Below are positions 9,258-18,539 of a stretch of DNA of 64,000 nt, piece by piece (position 1 is the stretch's first letter; each line of letters opens with the position of its first letter). The DNA is from WTFY01 sp965214675 (GTDB lineage Bacteria; Pseudomonadota; Gammaproteobacteria; UBA4575), in the NCBI GenBank assembly GCA_965214675.1, contig OZ243969.1:1054001-1118000 (forward strand), read 5' to 3'. The notes beneath the pieces were generated by a model. That model was not told the origin of the DNA. It made no database searches and worked only from the letters and a program-made list of their open reading frames with translations. The position numbers and the translations under genes are program-made.

Positions 9258-10067
9258 ATGCAAACTGCCCTACACACTGCAATCACGGCCGCACGTGAAG
9301 CAGGAAATATCATTATCCGCAACGTGGAACGTGTAGATTCTCTTGCTATACACGCCAAAAAGAAAAATGAATTTGTAAGCGAAGTCGACCTTCTGGTTGA
9401 GCATGAAATCATCAGTATAATTGGGCGCACGTATCCGAACCACAGTATCCTTGCAGAAGAAACCGGCCGCAGCCCGGACAAGCCGGACACGAATGATTAC
9501 CAGTGGATCATAGATCCACTGGATGGGACGACGAACTATCTGCACGGATTTCCGCATCATTCTGTTTCGATCGCGCTGCGTTATCGGCAACGCCTGGAGG
9601 CAGGTGTAATTTTTGATCCGCTCAGAGGCGAATTGTTCTGTGCCAGCCGGGGAAACGGGGCGACCTTGAACGACAGGAAAATACGCGTCACAAATCTGGT
9701 CGACCTGGAAAGTGCCCTGCTTGGAACCGGACTTCCGTTTCGGGAAGGTCAGGATATCGATTCCTACCTCGACACGTTGCGGGCGCTGATGCAGCGTACT
9801 TCCGGGATACGTCGTGCGGGGTCAGCGGCGCTGGACCTGGCGTATGTTGCTGCCGGACGCCTGGATGGCTTCTGGGAGTTCGACCTGAACATCTGGGATA
9901 TCGCTGCGGGCTGCCTGATCATCCAGGAAGCCGGCGGACTGGTCGGCGATCCTGCGGGTGGTCACACGCATCTGGAGACAGGCAACATCGTTGCAGCCAA
10001 TCCGAAATTATTCCGTTCGATGCTGGGCGTTCTCCACACGGCATCGATGAGCCGCGGTCAAACCTGA
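9258..10067 (+). CDS. suhB: SuhB, inositol-1-monophosphatase family protein
   Basis: Mg-dependent inositol monophosphatase; in enterobacteria SuhB also joins the ribosomal antitermination complex. The start is MQTALHTAITAAREAGNIII. Metal-binding motifs are present: ILAEETG near residue 68, WIIDPLDGTTNYLHGFPHH near 83, and WDIAAGCLIIQEAGG near 215. About 269 residues, the usual length. Its 3' end overlaps the convergent secF by about 10 bases. Confidence 0.95.
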   Translation: MQTALHTAITAAREAGNIIIRNVERVDSLAIHAKKKNEFVSEVDLLVEHEIISIIGRTYPNHSILAEETGRSPDKPDTNDYQWIIDPLDGTTNYLHGFPHHSVSIALRYRQRLEAGVIFDPLRGELFCASRGNGATLNDRKIRVTNLVDLESALLGTGLPFREGQDIDSYLDTLRALMQRTSGIRRAGSAALDLAYVAAGRLDGFWEFDLNIWDIAAGCLIIQEAGGLVGDPAGGHTHLETGNIVAANPKLFRSMLGVLHTASMSRGQT

Positions 10068-10996
10068 CTGCCGTCATCATTCCTGTTCGTATTTTCCACC
10101 GGCATCAGATCCTCCTTGCTGACCTTCAGGGCCAGCAAGGACGTACTCGCAACGAAGATCGACGAGTAGGTCCCTACCAGTACGCCGACAATCAGTGCAA
10201 TCGAAAAGGCATGGATGACCTCACCCCCGAACAGAAACAGGGCGGTCAGCACGAGCAGTGTCGTCAGTGACGTCATCAGGGTGCGTGAAAATGTCTGGTT
10301 GATCGAGGTATTGATTACACTTTCCGAGGCGGCCTTGCGGATTCGCCTGAAATTCTCACGGATTCTGTCGAACACGACTATCGTGTCATTGAGTGAATAG
10401 CCGATCACCGCGAGCAATGCCGCCAGCACGGTGAGATCAAACTCGGTCTGGGTGAGCGCGAAAAAACCGACGACCAGCACGACGTCATGCACCAGGGCTG
10501 CCACGGAGCCCAAAGAGAAGCGCCACTCAAAGCGCAATGCCACATAGACCAGGATGCCGATCAGGGCATAGAGCATGGCCAATCCGCCCTTGTCTCTGAG
10601 CTCGCCTCCTACCTGCGGCCCGACAAACTCTACACGCCTTACTTCAAGCGATCCGGTTGGCCCCAGCGCACGAATGACCTTGTTGCTGAGAGAAGCCTTG
10701 TCCTGGTCCGATTCCGCAACAGGCAGACGGATCAAGACATCACGTGTCGCCCCGAAGTGCTGGACGATCGCATCATCCAGCCCACTTGCAGACAAGGCCC
10801 CACGCACGGTTTCAAGCCGTACCGGCTCCGTGTAGCCCACCTCGACCAGCGTGCCCCCGGTGAAGTCGATACCCAGGTTCAGTCCGCGTGCCACCATGGC
10901 CACAATCGAGATCACAATGAATACGCTCGAGAGGATCAGGGCAAGCTTGCGTTTGCCCATAAAATCGATATTCAGCTTGTCTTTCAGGAGTTGCAT
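10058..10996 (-). CDS. secF: SecF, protein translocase accessory subunit
   Basis: Inner-membrane RND-type protein that, with SecD, uses proton motive force to complete protein export. The 312 residues have an N-terminal membrane helix (LALILSSVFIVISIVAMVARG), the GLNLGIDFTGGTLVEVGY motif that follows it, a periplasmic domain and five C-terminal helices with VIGYSLNDTIVVFDRIREN. It follows secD directly. Confidence 0.95.
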   Translation of the reverse strand: MQLLKDKLNIDFMGKRKLALILSSVFIVISIVAMVARGLNLGIDFTGGTLVEVGYTEPVRLETVRGALSASGLDDAIVQHFGATRDVLIRLPVAESDQDKASLSNKVIRALGPTGSLEVRRVEFVGPQVGGELRDKGGLAMLYALIGILVYVALRFEWRFSLGSVAALVHDVVLVVGFFALTQTEFDLTVLAALLAVIGYSLNDTIVVFDRIRENFRRIRKAASESVINTSINQTFSRTLMTSLTTLLVLTALFLFGGEVIHAFSIALIVGVLVGTYSSIFVASTSLLALKVSKEDLMPVENTNRNDDGSQV

Positions 10997-10998
10997 GT

Positions 10999-12873
10999 CT
11001 ATACCGCAAGCGTGGGTGATTTTTTAGTGCCGTAATAGAGGTTGACCAGGGCACGTGTACCCATGATTGCCGTGAACATGGAGCACACGATTCCAATGGA
11101 CAGGGTCACCGCGAAGCCCTTGATTGGCCCGGTACCAAACACAAACAGCACGATCGCGGCAATCAGGGTCGTGACGTTGGCGTCGGCGATGGTGGAAAGT
11201 GCCTTGCTGTAGCCTGCATGAATGCTGGCCTGCGGTGAATTTCCATTACGCAGTTCTTCACGGATGCGCTCAAAGATCAGGACATTGGCATCCACGGCCA
11301 TGCCCACCGTCAGAACGATACCGGCAATTCCCGGCAAGGTCAGCGTAGCCCCGGGGATCAGCGACATGATGCCGATGATCAACACCAGATTGACAGCCAG
11401 CGCAAGGTCCGCCGCAATCCCGAACAGACGGTAATACAGGGCCATGAATATCATCACCAGGATAAAGCCGATAATGATGGATTTCTTGCCCAGATCAATG
11501 TTTTGCTGGCCAAGACTCGGGCCCACTGTGCGCTCTTCCACAATCTCGACCGGGGCAGCCAGCGCACCGGCGCGTAATAACAGTGCAAGCTTGAGCGACT
11601 CGTAGGTGGAATCCAGGCCCTCAATCTGAAAGCGCTTGCCAAGTTGCTCCTGGATCCGTGCGACACTGACCACCTCTTCGCTGGTGACCGTTTTTCTCCT
11701 CTGCTCGCCGTCCTGGTTAATGATTACCGTCTTGTTGTCAATGAACACGACGGCCATCAGTTTTTTGATATTTTCAGCCGTGACCTTGCTGAAACGGGCG
11801 GCACCTTTACCATCGAGCGTGATGATCACCGCGGGCAGGCCGTTCTCGTCAAATCCGGAGTTCGCATTGATAATCGAGTCCCCGGTCAGCATCACATCAC
11901 GTTTCAGCAAAATCGGGTTTTTACTGTCGCGCTCGCGGTACAGGATTGAGCCTGTCGGAGTCCGCCCGGTCTCTTCCGCCTCAAACGGGTCGGCCTGTTC
12001 GTTTACCATGCGAAACTCTACCGTGGCAGTGGCCCCCAGGATTTCCTTGGCCTGGGCAGTATCCTGTACGCCTGGAAGCTGTACGACGATTCGCTCGGCG
12101 CCCTGCTGCTGAATGACCGGCTCGGCAACACCCAACTCGTTTACGCGATTACGCAGCGTCTGAATGTTTTGCTGTATTGCCAGGCTTTGGGTCTCACGCA
12201 GGGTTTCTTCATTGATCGTGGCAACCAGAAGAAAACCATTGCTGCCATCCACCTCGGCGAAGTCCAGTTCATTCCCATACTCCTCTCGGAGGGTCTCAAG
12301 TCCTGCGCTCCGGCTGGCTTCATCCCGGAACCTGACGTTCACCTCATCCCCTGTCTGGGTAACGGAGAAACGGCGCAGCCTGGCTTCGCGCAGGTTGGTT
12401 CTGATCGATGCGGCATAGTTGTTGATTGCTTTTTCACCGGCTGCTTTCATGTCAACCTGCAATAAAAAGTGCACGCCGCCACGCAGATCCAGTCCGAGAT
12501 TCATCGGCGAAGCGCCGATGGAACGCAACCAACCCGGCATCGAGCTCGCAAGGTTCAATGCCACAACATGGCGCCCGTCCAATGCTTGCTTGCCGGTCTC
12601 GAATGCCTGCAGTTGCTGTTCTGTATCCGCAAATCGCAGCAACAACCGATTGTCTCCGTGGTCCTCGCTTTGCACCGGAATCCCCTCATCGCGCAAGGCC
12701 TGTCTCAGGGTAGGAGACGTGGCGGTATCAAGCTCTCCCGATTCATGCGAAACCTGGATGGCAGGCATGCTGGGATACAGATTGGGCAGGCTGTACAGAC
12801 CGACGAACACAATGACCCCAAGAATGAGCAAATGCTTCCACAAGGGATACTGGTTCAGCGGAGCTGCGGACAT
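10999..12873 (-). CDS. secD: SecD, protein translocase accessory subunit
   Basis: Partner of SecF in late steps of Sec export. The 624 residues contain an N-terminal helix, the LGLDLRGGVHFLLQVD motif near 124-139, a large periplasmic region with P1 and head subdomains, and the C-terminal membrane block (GMAVDANVLIFERIREELRNG). The stop lies 2 bases before the secF start. Length fits the single-chain proteobacterial SecD. Confidence 0.95.
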   Translation of the reverse strand: MSAAPLNQYPLWKHLLILGVIVFVGLYSLPNLYPSMPAIQVSHESGELDTATSPTLRQALRDEGIPVQSEDHGDNRLLLRFADTEQQLQAFETGKQALDGRHVVALNLASSMPGWLRSIGASPMNLGLDLRGGVHFLLQVDMKAAGEKAINNYAASIRTNLREARLRRFSVTQTGDEVNVRFRDEASRSAGLETLREEYGNELDFAEVDGSNGFLLVATINEETLRETQSLAIQQNIQTLRNRVNELGVAEPVIQQQGAERIVVQLPGVQDTAQAKEILGATATVEFRMVNEQADPFEAEETGRTPTGSILYRERDSKNPILLKRDVMLTGDSIINANSGFDENGLPAVIITLDGKGAARFSKVTAENIKKLMAVVFIDNKTVIINQDGEQRRKTVTSEEVVSVARIQEQLGKRFQIEGLDSTYESLKLALLLRAGALAAPVEIVEERTVGPSLGQQNIDLGKKSIIIGFILVMIFMALYYRLFGIAADLALAVNLVLIIGIMSLIPGATLTLPGIAGIVLTVGMAVDANVLIFERIREELRNGNSPQASIHAGYSKALSTIADANVTTLIAAIVLFVFGTGPIKGFAVTLSIGIVCSMFTAIMGTRALVNLYYGTKKSPTLAV

Positions 12874-12928
12874 GCGCGTGGTCTTTTCAGATGATTTGCA
12901 GGATGTGAACTATGCCTGAAGGCTTGCT

Positions 12929-13255
12929 TCAATCATGTTTGAGCGAGCCCTTCGGCAGTACCGAGGAAATCGAGGTTTTCTGCAACTTGATCGCGACCCC
13001 ATCGGCAATTTCCAGCGTAATCGAGTTGTCCCCAACCTTCTGTATCTTGCCCAGCATGCCACCTGACGTCATGACCTCATCCCCCTTCGACAATGAGCCG
13101 ATCAGCTTCTGGTGGTCTTTGCTGCGTTTTTGCTGGGGCCGTATGATCATGAAATACATGATCGCGAAGAAAATTGCGATCATGATAAAAATTTCATAGC
13201 CTCCTCCCATCGAGGCAGAGCCGTTTTGGGCCATCGCATCAGAAATCAGTAACAT
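12929..13255 (-). CDS. yajC: YajC, Sec translocon accessory protein
   Basis: Small inner-membrane protein that associates with SecDF. The 108 residues have one membrane segment (YEIFIMIAIFFAIMYFMIIRPQ), the conserved RPQQKRSKDHQKLIGSLSKGDEV and a small cytoplasmic beta domain (GMLGKIQKVGDNSITLEI). The position between tgt and secD is standard. Confidence 0.94.
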   Translation of the reverse strand: MLLISDAMAQNGSASMGGGYEIFIMIAIFFAIMYFMIIRPQQKRSKDHQKLIGSLSKGDEVMTSGGMLGKIQKVGDNSITLEIADGVAIKLQKTSISSVLPKGSLKHD

Positions 13256-13326
13256 AGTGCCTTTACTTGGGTCTGGAGCCGGTCATTTCAACCTGGACCG
13301 GTCTTCTTGGAATTTGCAGCGCCGTA

Positions 13327-14442
13327 TTATGCCACAGTCTCTGTATCAAGGGACTGCCGGGCGTAAAACTCCCTGGCATATTGCGCAAACTCCCTACCAA
13401 GGATTGCGCTGCGAATTTCTCTCATCAAATCCTGGAAGTACTGCAGGTTATGGATGGTGCAAAGACGCGCCCCCAGGATTTCACCGCACTTGTCCAGATG
13501 CCTCAGGTACGCGCGTGAGTAGTGCTGGCAGGTATAGCAAGCACAGCCCTCATCTACCGGACCGGTGTCTTCACGGTACTGACTGTTTCGAATGCGTAAC
13601 AGCCCGTCACGGGTGTAGAGAAATCCTGTACGGGCATTGCGTGTCGGAAGTACACAATCAAACATGTCGATGCCACGCCGTACGGCCTCAATGATATCTT
13701 GCGGTTTGCCGGCGCCCATCAGGTAGCGTGGCTTGTTTTCAGGGAGGGCCTCGACTGTGCACTCCAGCAGGGCATGACGCTCTGTAGGCTTTTCTCCCAC
13801 GCACAATCCTCCGAGCGCATAGCCATCGAAATCCATTTCCACCAGTTCAACTGCACACTGTTTGCGCAGTTCCGTATACCGACCCCCCTGGACGATACCA
13901 AACAAGGCGCTGTCATGCTTCCCGTGGGCGATCCTGCATCGACTGGCCCAGCGCAAGGACAATTGCATCGAGTTCAGCGCCTCTTTGCGGTCGGCCGTGG
14001 ATGCCGTGCATTCATCCAGCACCATGATGACATCCGCTCCCAGCTGTTGCTGGATTTCAATCGCCAGTTCGGGGCTCAGAAAAACCTCGGCACCGTCAAC
14101 GGGGGACTTGAACAACACCCCCTGCTCCGTCATTTTCCTCATGGAAGCCAGGCTGTAGGTCTGAAACCCTCCGGAATCCGTCAGGATGGGTCCTTGCCAA
14201 TGCATGAAGTCATGCAATCCCCGGTGTTGTCGGACGATATCAACACCGGGTCGCAGCATCAGGTGGAAGGTATTGCTCAGGATCATCTGAGCCCCCGAGG
14301 TGCGCAGTTCCTCCGGAGTCATGGCCTTGACCGTGCCATGGGTGCCCACTGGCATGAAGGCGGGCGTATCCACCTTGCCCCGCGCAAATTCCAGATTCCC
14401 ACATCGAGCATCGCCGTCTTTGGCATGGAGTGTGAATTGCAT
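13327..14442 (-). CDS. tgt: Queuine tRNA-ribosyltransferase
   Basis: Exchanges guanine 34 of GUN-anticodon tRNAs for preQ1. The 371 residues show the substrate-binding LTDSGGFQTYSLA (near 90-102, with the catalytic Asp), the second Asp in the FDCVLPTRNARTG segment near 265, and the zinc site CACYTCQHYSRAYLRHL near 303-320. Encoded with queA, which performs the next queuosine step. Confidence 0.96.
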   Translation of the reverse strand: MQFTLHAKDGDARCGNLEFARGKVDTPAFMPVGTHGTVKAMTPEELRTSGAQMILSNTFHLMLRPGVDIVRQHRGLHDFMHWQGPILTDSGGFQTYSLASMRKMTEQGVLFKSPVDGAEVFLSPELAIEIQQQLGADVIMVLDECTASTADRKEALNSMQLSLRWASRCRIAHGKHDSALFGIVQGGRYTELRKQCAVELVEMDFDGYALGGLCVGEKPTERHALLECTVEALPENKPRYLMGAGKPQDIIEAVRRGIDMFDCVLPTRNARTGFLYTRDGLLRIRNSQYREDTGPVDEGCACYTCQHYSRAYLRHLDKCGEILGARLCTIHNLQYFQDLMREIRSAILGREFAQYAREFYARQSLDTETVA

Positions 14443-14462
14443 GACGTTCGTCTGGCTATGGG

Positions 14463-15491
14463 TTACTTTGCAGGCTCTATGAACATTGCATCACCGTAGC
14501 TGTAGAAGCGGTAGCGCTGTTCAACGGCATGGCGATAGGCCGCCATTGTGGACTCATATCCGGCAAAAGCACAGACCAGCATAAGCAACGTCGACTTCGG
14601 CAGGTGAAAGTTGGTTACCAGCCCATCCACCACCTTGAAGTGAAACCCGGGAAAAATGAACAGACTTGTGTCGCCGGTATACGAACGGATGCCATGCTCC
14701 AGTGCCGCGGACTCCAGTGCGCGAACCGCGGTAGTGCCGATCGCGATGATACGCCCGCCCCGTTGTTTGCATGCCTTTACACGCTCACATACCTGCTGGG
14801 TAACCTGCACGTGCTCGGCATGTAGCTTGTGTGCCTCGATGCCTTGCGTGCGCACCGGCTGAAACGTGCCCGCACCCACGTGCAGCGTGATGAAGGTATG
14901 TTCCACACCCTGGTGGCGTAGCTCATCAATCATGGTTTGGTCGAAATGCAGGCCAGCGGTCGGTGCAGCCACGGCCCCGGGGGCTCGTGCATAAACGGTC
15001 TGATACCGCTCACGATCTTCAGGGCCCGGCTCTTTGCGAATGTAAGGAGGCAATGGTGTCTTGCCGAATTGCTCCAGCAATGCCTCGATTTCCCCCTGGT
15101 CTTTGAACTGAAGTACAAAAAAACCATCCTTTCGGCCCTTAACTTCAGCGATGGCACCATTCTCAAAGACCAGGTGACTCCCCTGCACAGGGGATTTGCT
15201 GGCCTTGAGTTGTACGATTGCCCTGCCTGCATCGAGAATCCGTTCAACCAGCAGTTCCACCTTTCCGCCGGAGGATTTCCTGCAGTACAGGCGTGCCGGA
15301 ATGACGCGGGTATCATTCAATACCAGCAAATCACCCTTGCGCAGCAAACGCTTCAAGTCAGTAAACTTCAGGTCCCGGTAATCCGTGCCATGGCATGCAA
15401 AGTGAAGCAACTTGCTTGAGGTTCGCTCAGGCAATGGGGAATGTGCGATAAGCGCCTCGGGAAGGCGGTAGTCAAACTGAACTAAGTTCAA
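14463..15491 (-). CDS. queA: S-adenosylmethionine:tRNA ribosyltransferase-isomerase
   Basis: Adds the epoxy-cyclopentanediol moiety from SAM to preQ1 in tRNA, making epoxyqueuosine, which QueG (59808-60872) then reduces. The 342 residues start MNLVQFDYRLPEALIAHSP and have VLNDTRVIPARLY, the APTAGLHFDQTMID segment and HVGAGTFQPVR, all QueA signatures. Lies 20 bases upstream of tgt. Confidence 0.96.
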   Translation of the reverse strand: MNLVQFDYRLPEALIAHSPLPERTSSKLLHFACHGTDYRDLKFTDLKRLLRKGDLLVLNDTRVIPARLYCRKSSGGKVELLVERILDAGRAIVQLKASKSPVQGSHLVFENGAIAEVKGRKDGFFVLQFKDQGEIEALLEQFGKTPLPPYIRKEPGPEDRERYQTVYARAPGAVAAPTAGLHFDQTMIDELRHQGVEHTFITLHVGAGTFQPVRTQGIEAHKLHAEHVQVTQQVCERVKACKQRGGRIIAIGTTAVRALESAALEHGIRSYTGDTSLFIFPGFHFKVVDGLVTNFHLPKSTLLMLVCAFAGYESTMAAYRHAVEQRYRFYSYGDAMFIEPAK

Positions 15492-15568
15492 AACGTATGG
15501 TATATTTCAGTGCGTCACGGTCTGAGTAGTGCTGACCTGCTAATTTACCCTAAACTTTTCAAGAATGC

Positions 15569-15655
15569 GCCGGGGTGGCGGAACCGGTAGACGCGCCGGA
15601 TTCAAAATCCGGTTCTGGAAACAGAGTGAGAGTTCGAGTCTCTCTCCCGGCACCA
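15569..15655 (+). tRNA. tRNA-Leu (anticodon CAA)
   Basis: 87 bases with a complete cloverleaf, including encoded CCA. The acceptor GCCGGGG pairs with the 3' CCCGGC side, the anticodon stem CCGGA/TCCGG flanks loop TTCAAAA giving CAA, there is a long class II variable arm, and the T loop is TTCGAGTC. About 80 bases downstream of queA on the opposite strand. Confidence 0.95.
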
Positions 15656-15761
15656 TGGCGCCAGCATGGCAGACACAGAGCAATGATTTTGCTCACCTGT
15701 ACATGCTCAACCCACATCGAAATGTCATGGGCTTGTCAGCAATGCCGGAAAGCCATGCGCT

Positions 15762-15838
15762 GCCCCGTTAGCTCAGCTGGATAGAGCGTCCCCCTCCTAA
15801 GGGGAAGGTCGCAGGTTCGAATCCTGCTCGGGGCACCA
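15762..15838 (+). tRNA. tRNA-Arg (anticodon CCU), island attachment site
   Basis: 77 bases including CCA. Acceptor GCCCCGT, D arm AGCTCAGCTGGATAGAGC, anticodon loop CTCCTAA giving CCU, T arm GCAGGTTCGAATCCTGC. An integrase gene starts 177 bases downstream, and the last 24 bases of the tRNA recur at 27382-27404, so this gene is the insertion site of the island. Confidence 0.95.
15815..15838 (+). repeat. attL: 3' end of tRNA-Arg
   Basis: The 24 bases from GTTCGAATCC to the CCA end of the tRNA are repeated at 27382-27404 with one G missing from the GGGG run. This is the direct repeat expected when a tyrosine recombinase inserts an element into a tRNA gene and restores its 3' end. Confidence 0.85.
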
Positions 15839-16014
15839 TTTATACTGTCCAACAACATCCCATAAAATCCAGTAAAATACGATAATATTAATAAAAATAT
15901 TAACTTATAAGATTTCTATTGTTCTCTATCGTCCCATGAGGTTTATTGACATCCAGAAAAAATGACGGTACTTTTGACGGTATCTCGGTTCAATTCAAGA
16001 TAGGTACCGTCAAA

Positions 16015-17250
16015 ATGGCACTGACTAACACACGTATCAAGGCAGCCAAATCCCAGGCCAAAAACTACAAGATGGCCGACGGCGGTGGCATGTATTTACT
16101 CGTAAAAACAAACGGTCGAAAGTACTGGCGTCTGGATTACCGATTTCGTGGCAAGCGAAAGACCCTGGCTTTAGGAGTGTACCCCGAAGTCAGTCTCAAG
16201 GATGCCAGGGAAAAGCGTCGACAGGCCAAGCTCCACCTTGACGATAACCGGGACCCTAATGAGGTTCACAAGGAAAAGAAACAGGCAAAGCAAACTGATG
16301 ACTTTGAAGCAGTCGCTCGTCAATGGTGGAAACATAACAAGGAGACCTGGACGCCACGGCATGCTGCCCGGGTACTCAGGCGTCTGGAAAACAATGCCTT
16401 CCAAGATTTGGGCTACCTGTACATTGACGAGATTACTCCAAAGCGGGTAATTGCTACGGTTCGAAAGATTGAGGCCCGCGGAGCACTGGATGTTGCGAAC
16501 CGGGTCAAGCAGGCTATCCACGCCATTTGCCGCTTTGCAATCCAGCAAGGAATCGCTACTCATAATCCTGCAGGAGACCTCGCCGGTATTGTCAAGCAAA
16601 GAAAGGTCCAGCACCACGCCTCGCTGCATCGAGAAGAACTGCCGCAGTTTCTGAAAGAACTGGAGACCTACAGTGACCGTGGCCGGATGCTGACCCAGTA
16701 TGCAATCAAGCTGTTGCTGCTGACCTTCGTGCGCTCCGGTGAGCTTCGCGGAGCTCGGTGGGAGGAGTTCGATCTCGAAGACAAGGTATGGCGCATTTCA
16801 GCAGACCGCATGAAGATGGGAAATGAGCATCTAGTCCCATTGTCTAAACAGGCCTTGGAAGTACTTCAGTCATTGAAGAGTATGACTGGCAGGTATGATC
16901 TAGTGTTTCCGTCAGAACGGGATCGTAGCCGCGAGATGTCGGACAACACGATGAGGCGGGCGATCTTCAAGCTGGGCTACGATGGGACTGTGGAGGGTAA
17001 GAGTAAAGCCGTGCCCCATGGGTTCAGGGCCACCGCCTCCTCGATCCTGAATGAGACCGGTTTTAACCCGGATGCCATCGAACGCCAGCTGGCGCACAAG
17101 GAGCGCAACAGCGTACGCGCCGCCTACACCTATCATGCCCGCTACATGGATGAGCGCCGCAGGATGATGCAATGGTGGGCCGATTACCTGGACGAGATGA
17201 GAATGACCGGAAAAGTCATTCCCATCTTCTCCAGGGCAGCAAACAACTGA
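16015..17250 (+). CDS. P4-family tyrosine integrase
   Basis: Site-specific recombinase likely responsible for inserting the island in tRNA-Arg. I set the start at MALTNTRIKAAKSQAKNYKM, where arm-binding domains of the DUF4102 type begin (LVKTNGRKYWRLDYRFRGKRKTLALGVYPEVSLKDAR). The catalytic domain has Arg in TFVRSGELRGARW, HGFRATASSILNE, the LAHKERNSVRAAY box and a C-terminal Tyr in YTYHARYMDERR. About 411 residues, full family length with no visible defect. It reads away from the tRNA, as in other P4-like islands. Confidence 0.92.
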   Translation: MALTNTRIKAAKSQAKNYKMADGGGMYLLVKTNGRKYWRLDYRFRGKRKTLALGVYPEVSLKDAREKRRQAKLHLDDNRDPNEVHKEKKQAKQTDDFEAVARQWWKHNKETWTPRHAARVLRRLENNAFQDLGYLYIDEITPKRVIATVRKIEARGALDVANRVKQAIHAICRFAIQQGIATHNPAGDLAGIVKQRKVQHHASLHREELPQFLKELETYSDRGRMLTQYAIKLLLLTFVRSGELRGARWEEFDLEDKVWRISADRMKMGNEHLVPLSKQALEVLQSLKSMTGRYDLVFPSERDRSREMSDNTMRRAIFKLGYDGTVEGKSKAVPHGFRATASSILNETGFNPDAIERQLAHKERNSVRAAYTYHARYMDERRRMMQWWADYLDEMRMTGKVIPIFSRAANN

Positions 17251-17285
17251 TATCAGCTATTGGCCACACCCTGTCTTTGAGAGTA

Positions 17286-17468
17286 TCAGGTCTGCTGTCG
17301 GGACTCGATCCAGCGGACGATGACATGTTCATGCCAGCCGACCGAGCGGGCGCCGGTGAGGCGGATCTGTTTGGGGAAATGGCCCTTGGCGATCTGGGCG
17401 TAGATGGTGGAACGGGAGAGTCCCGTCATGCGCTGAACTTCCTTGAGCCTTACAATTCTGCGAGTCAT
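17286..17468 (-). CDS. AlpA-like excisionase/regulator
   Basis: Small MerR-type helix-turn-helix protein of about 60 residues. From the ATG at 17468: MTRRIVRLKEVQRMTGLSRS, then TIYAQIAKGHFPKQIRLTGARSVGW, the classic AlpA pattern. In P4-like elements such proteins activate the integrase or act as excisionase. A longer open frame with 15 more residues exists but matches the family less well. It converges on the integrase gene. Confidence 0.85.
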   Translation of the reverse strand: MTRRIVRLKEVQRMTGLSRSTIYAQIAKGHFPKQIRLTGARSVGWHEHVIVRWIESRQQT

Positions 17469-17615
17469 AGATTTTTTTCCTATTTTGATGCAAGGCTGAC
17501 TTATGGTAGGCATAAAAATGAAAAAATCAATAGATAATCAATTCAACTCATGTATCGGTTTTTCGTTCATTATTTGACCAGTCCATTTTCGCAGAATTCA
17601 GGCTGTGCTGGGACA

Positions 17616-17861
17616 CTACGACTCGGGCTCACCAGCGACTAACTGCGCCAGGCAAGGGAGAACCCCGGGCTGAAAGCACTGCATCCACCTATCCCCAAAC
17701 TGGCTGTACGATATCTGGCGACCTTGGGGAGTATGCCAGGCGATCAGGGTCCAGGGGGGCTTTTCCCCGAGCTGATGTCCACGCACGGACTCCGCGTCAC
17801 TACCCAGAGCGCGCAGCAAACGCGGTAGTGACGCGGGTGCAATCAGGGTGCGGGCCCGCAC
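17616..17861 (-). CDS. Small hypothetical protein
   Basis: Open frame of 81 codons from a GTG. The product is not recognised; it has a Trp/His-rich centre (PPWTLIAWHTPQGRQISYSQFGDRW) and no signal peptide or membrane segment. It lies 150 bases upstream of the AlpA-like gene on the same strand, where P4-type islands often carry short accessory genes. It may equally be a chance frame in GC-rich DNA. Confidence 0.35.
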   Translation of the reverse strand: MRARTLIAPASLPRLLRALGSDAESVRGHQLGEKPPWTLIAWHTPQGRQISYSQFGDRWMQCFQPGVLPCLAQLVAGEPES

Positions 17862-18539
17862 CGCACGGTACTCTGTGGATTACGAACCCGAATGCCCCGC
17901 AAATTACGGTGTCCCCACATCCGGTCGCACGCGATTTTTTTGCACTGGATCAGCAATTTCTCCGTAACGGATCTGATCTGCGTGCTATACTCACCGTAAC
18001 GATTTAGTACCGGCGCCACTACGGTATATCAGTGGCAAAGAGGCACCTCCGGATCGTGTAACAGGTGCACAGCGGCAACGCCGTCGATCCATCTTCAAAA
18101 TACAGTCTGTCTTTACAGGCATCCGGATTCAGGTCTTTTGGGCCGTCTCCATCTTCAACTCAAGGCATTCTGCCTGTCGGCATGTGCGGGTTCGCCTGTG
18201 CGCGTCATCCAGTCACGCTGCGTGTGTGGCACACCGCCCTGACCTTTTTTGAGGTCAGGTGTTCCCTGTGCTGTACACCCGGCTATGTATTTCAATCCCG
18301 TGGATCAGATCCACACATTTCAAAAGGAGGGTATTCCAATACTCAAGTAATCGCCCTGAGCGGGCACATTGTACTGGCACAGGACCACTCTTCAACTGAA
18401 GAGGACCTGTGCGGCCTTGACTGAGGCCCATATAAGTCATTACGGGAGTCGTGTCCCATGAGCCGTATCACGCAAGTGAATCTGCGCAGCTGAGGCTGTC
18501 AGAGGGCCCAGAAACACTCACCAGAGAGAACGTACACGT
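17862..18539. other. Non-coding stretch of the island with three hairpins
   Basis: I see no convincing gene. The DNA holds three clear inverted repeats: CTGACCT/AGGTCAG at 18239-18258 with a T-rich loop; a GTGGAT/ATCCAC hairpin starting at about 18301; and a two-part stem at 18377-18412 (GCACAGG/CCTGTGC outside, CTCTTCA/TGAAGAG inside). Together with the purine-rich AAAAGGAGGG near 18320 this could be a structured leader or RNA, an origin-like region or recombination sites for the downstream recombinase. No function can be assigned from sequence alone. Confidence 0.4.

Noticed and set aside
15839..16014. Possible extra start of the integrase at 15946
   Set aside because: The upstream 23 codons do not match the arm-binding domain, and homologous integrases begin at MALT/MSLT-type starts.
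18065..18424. 119-codon plus-strand open frame in the island
   Set aside because: It runs through three hairpins, has Ser/Cys-rich low-quality composition and no recognisable domain.
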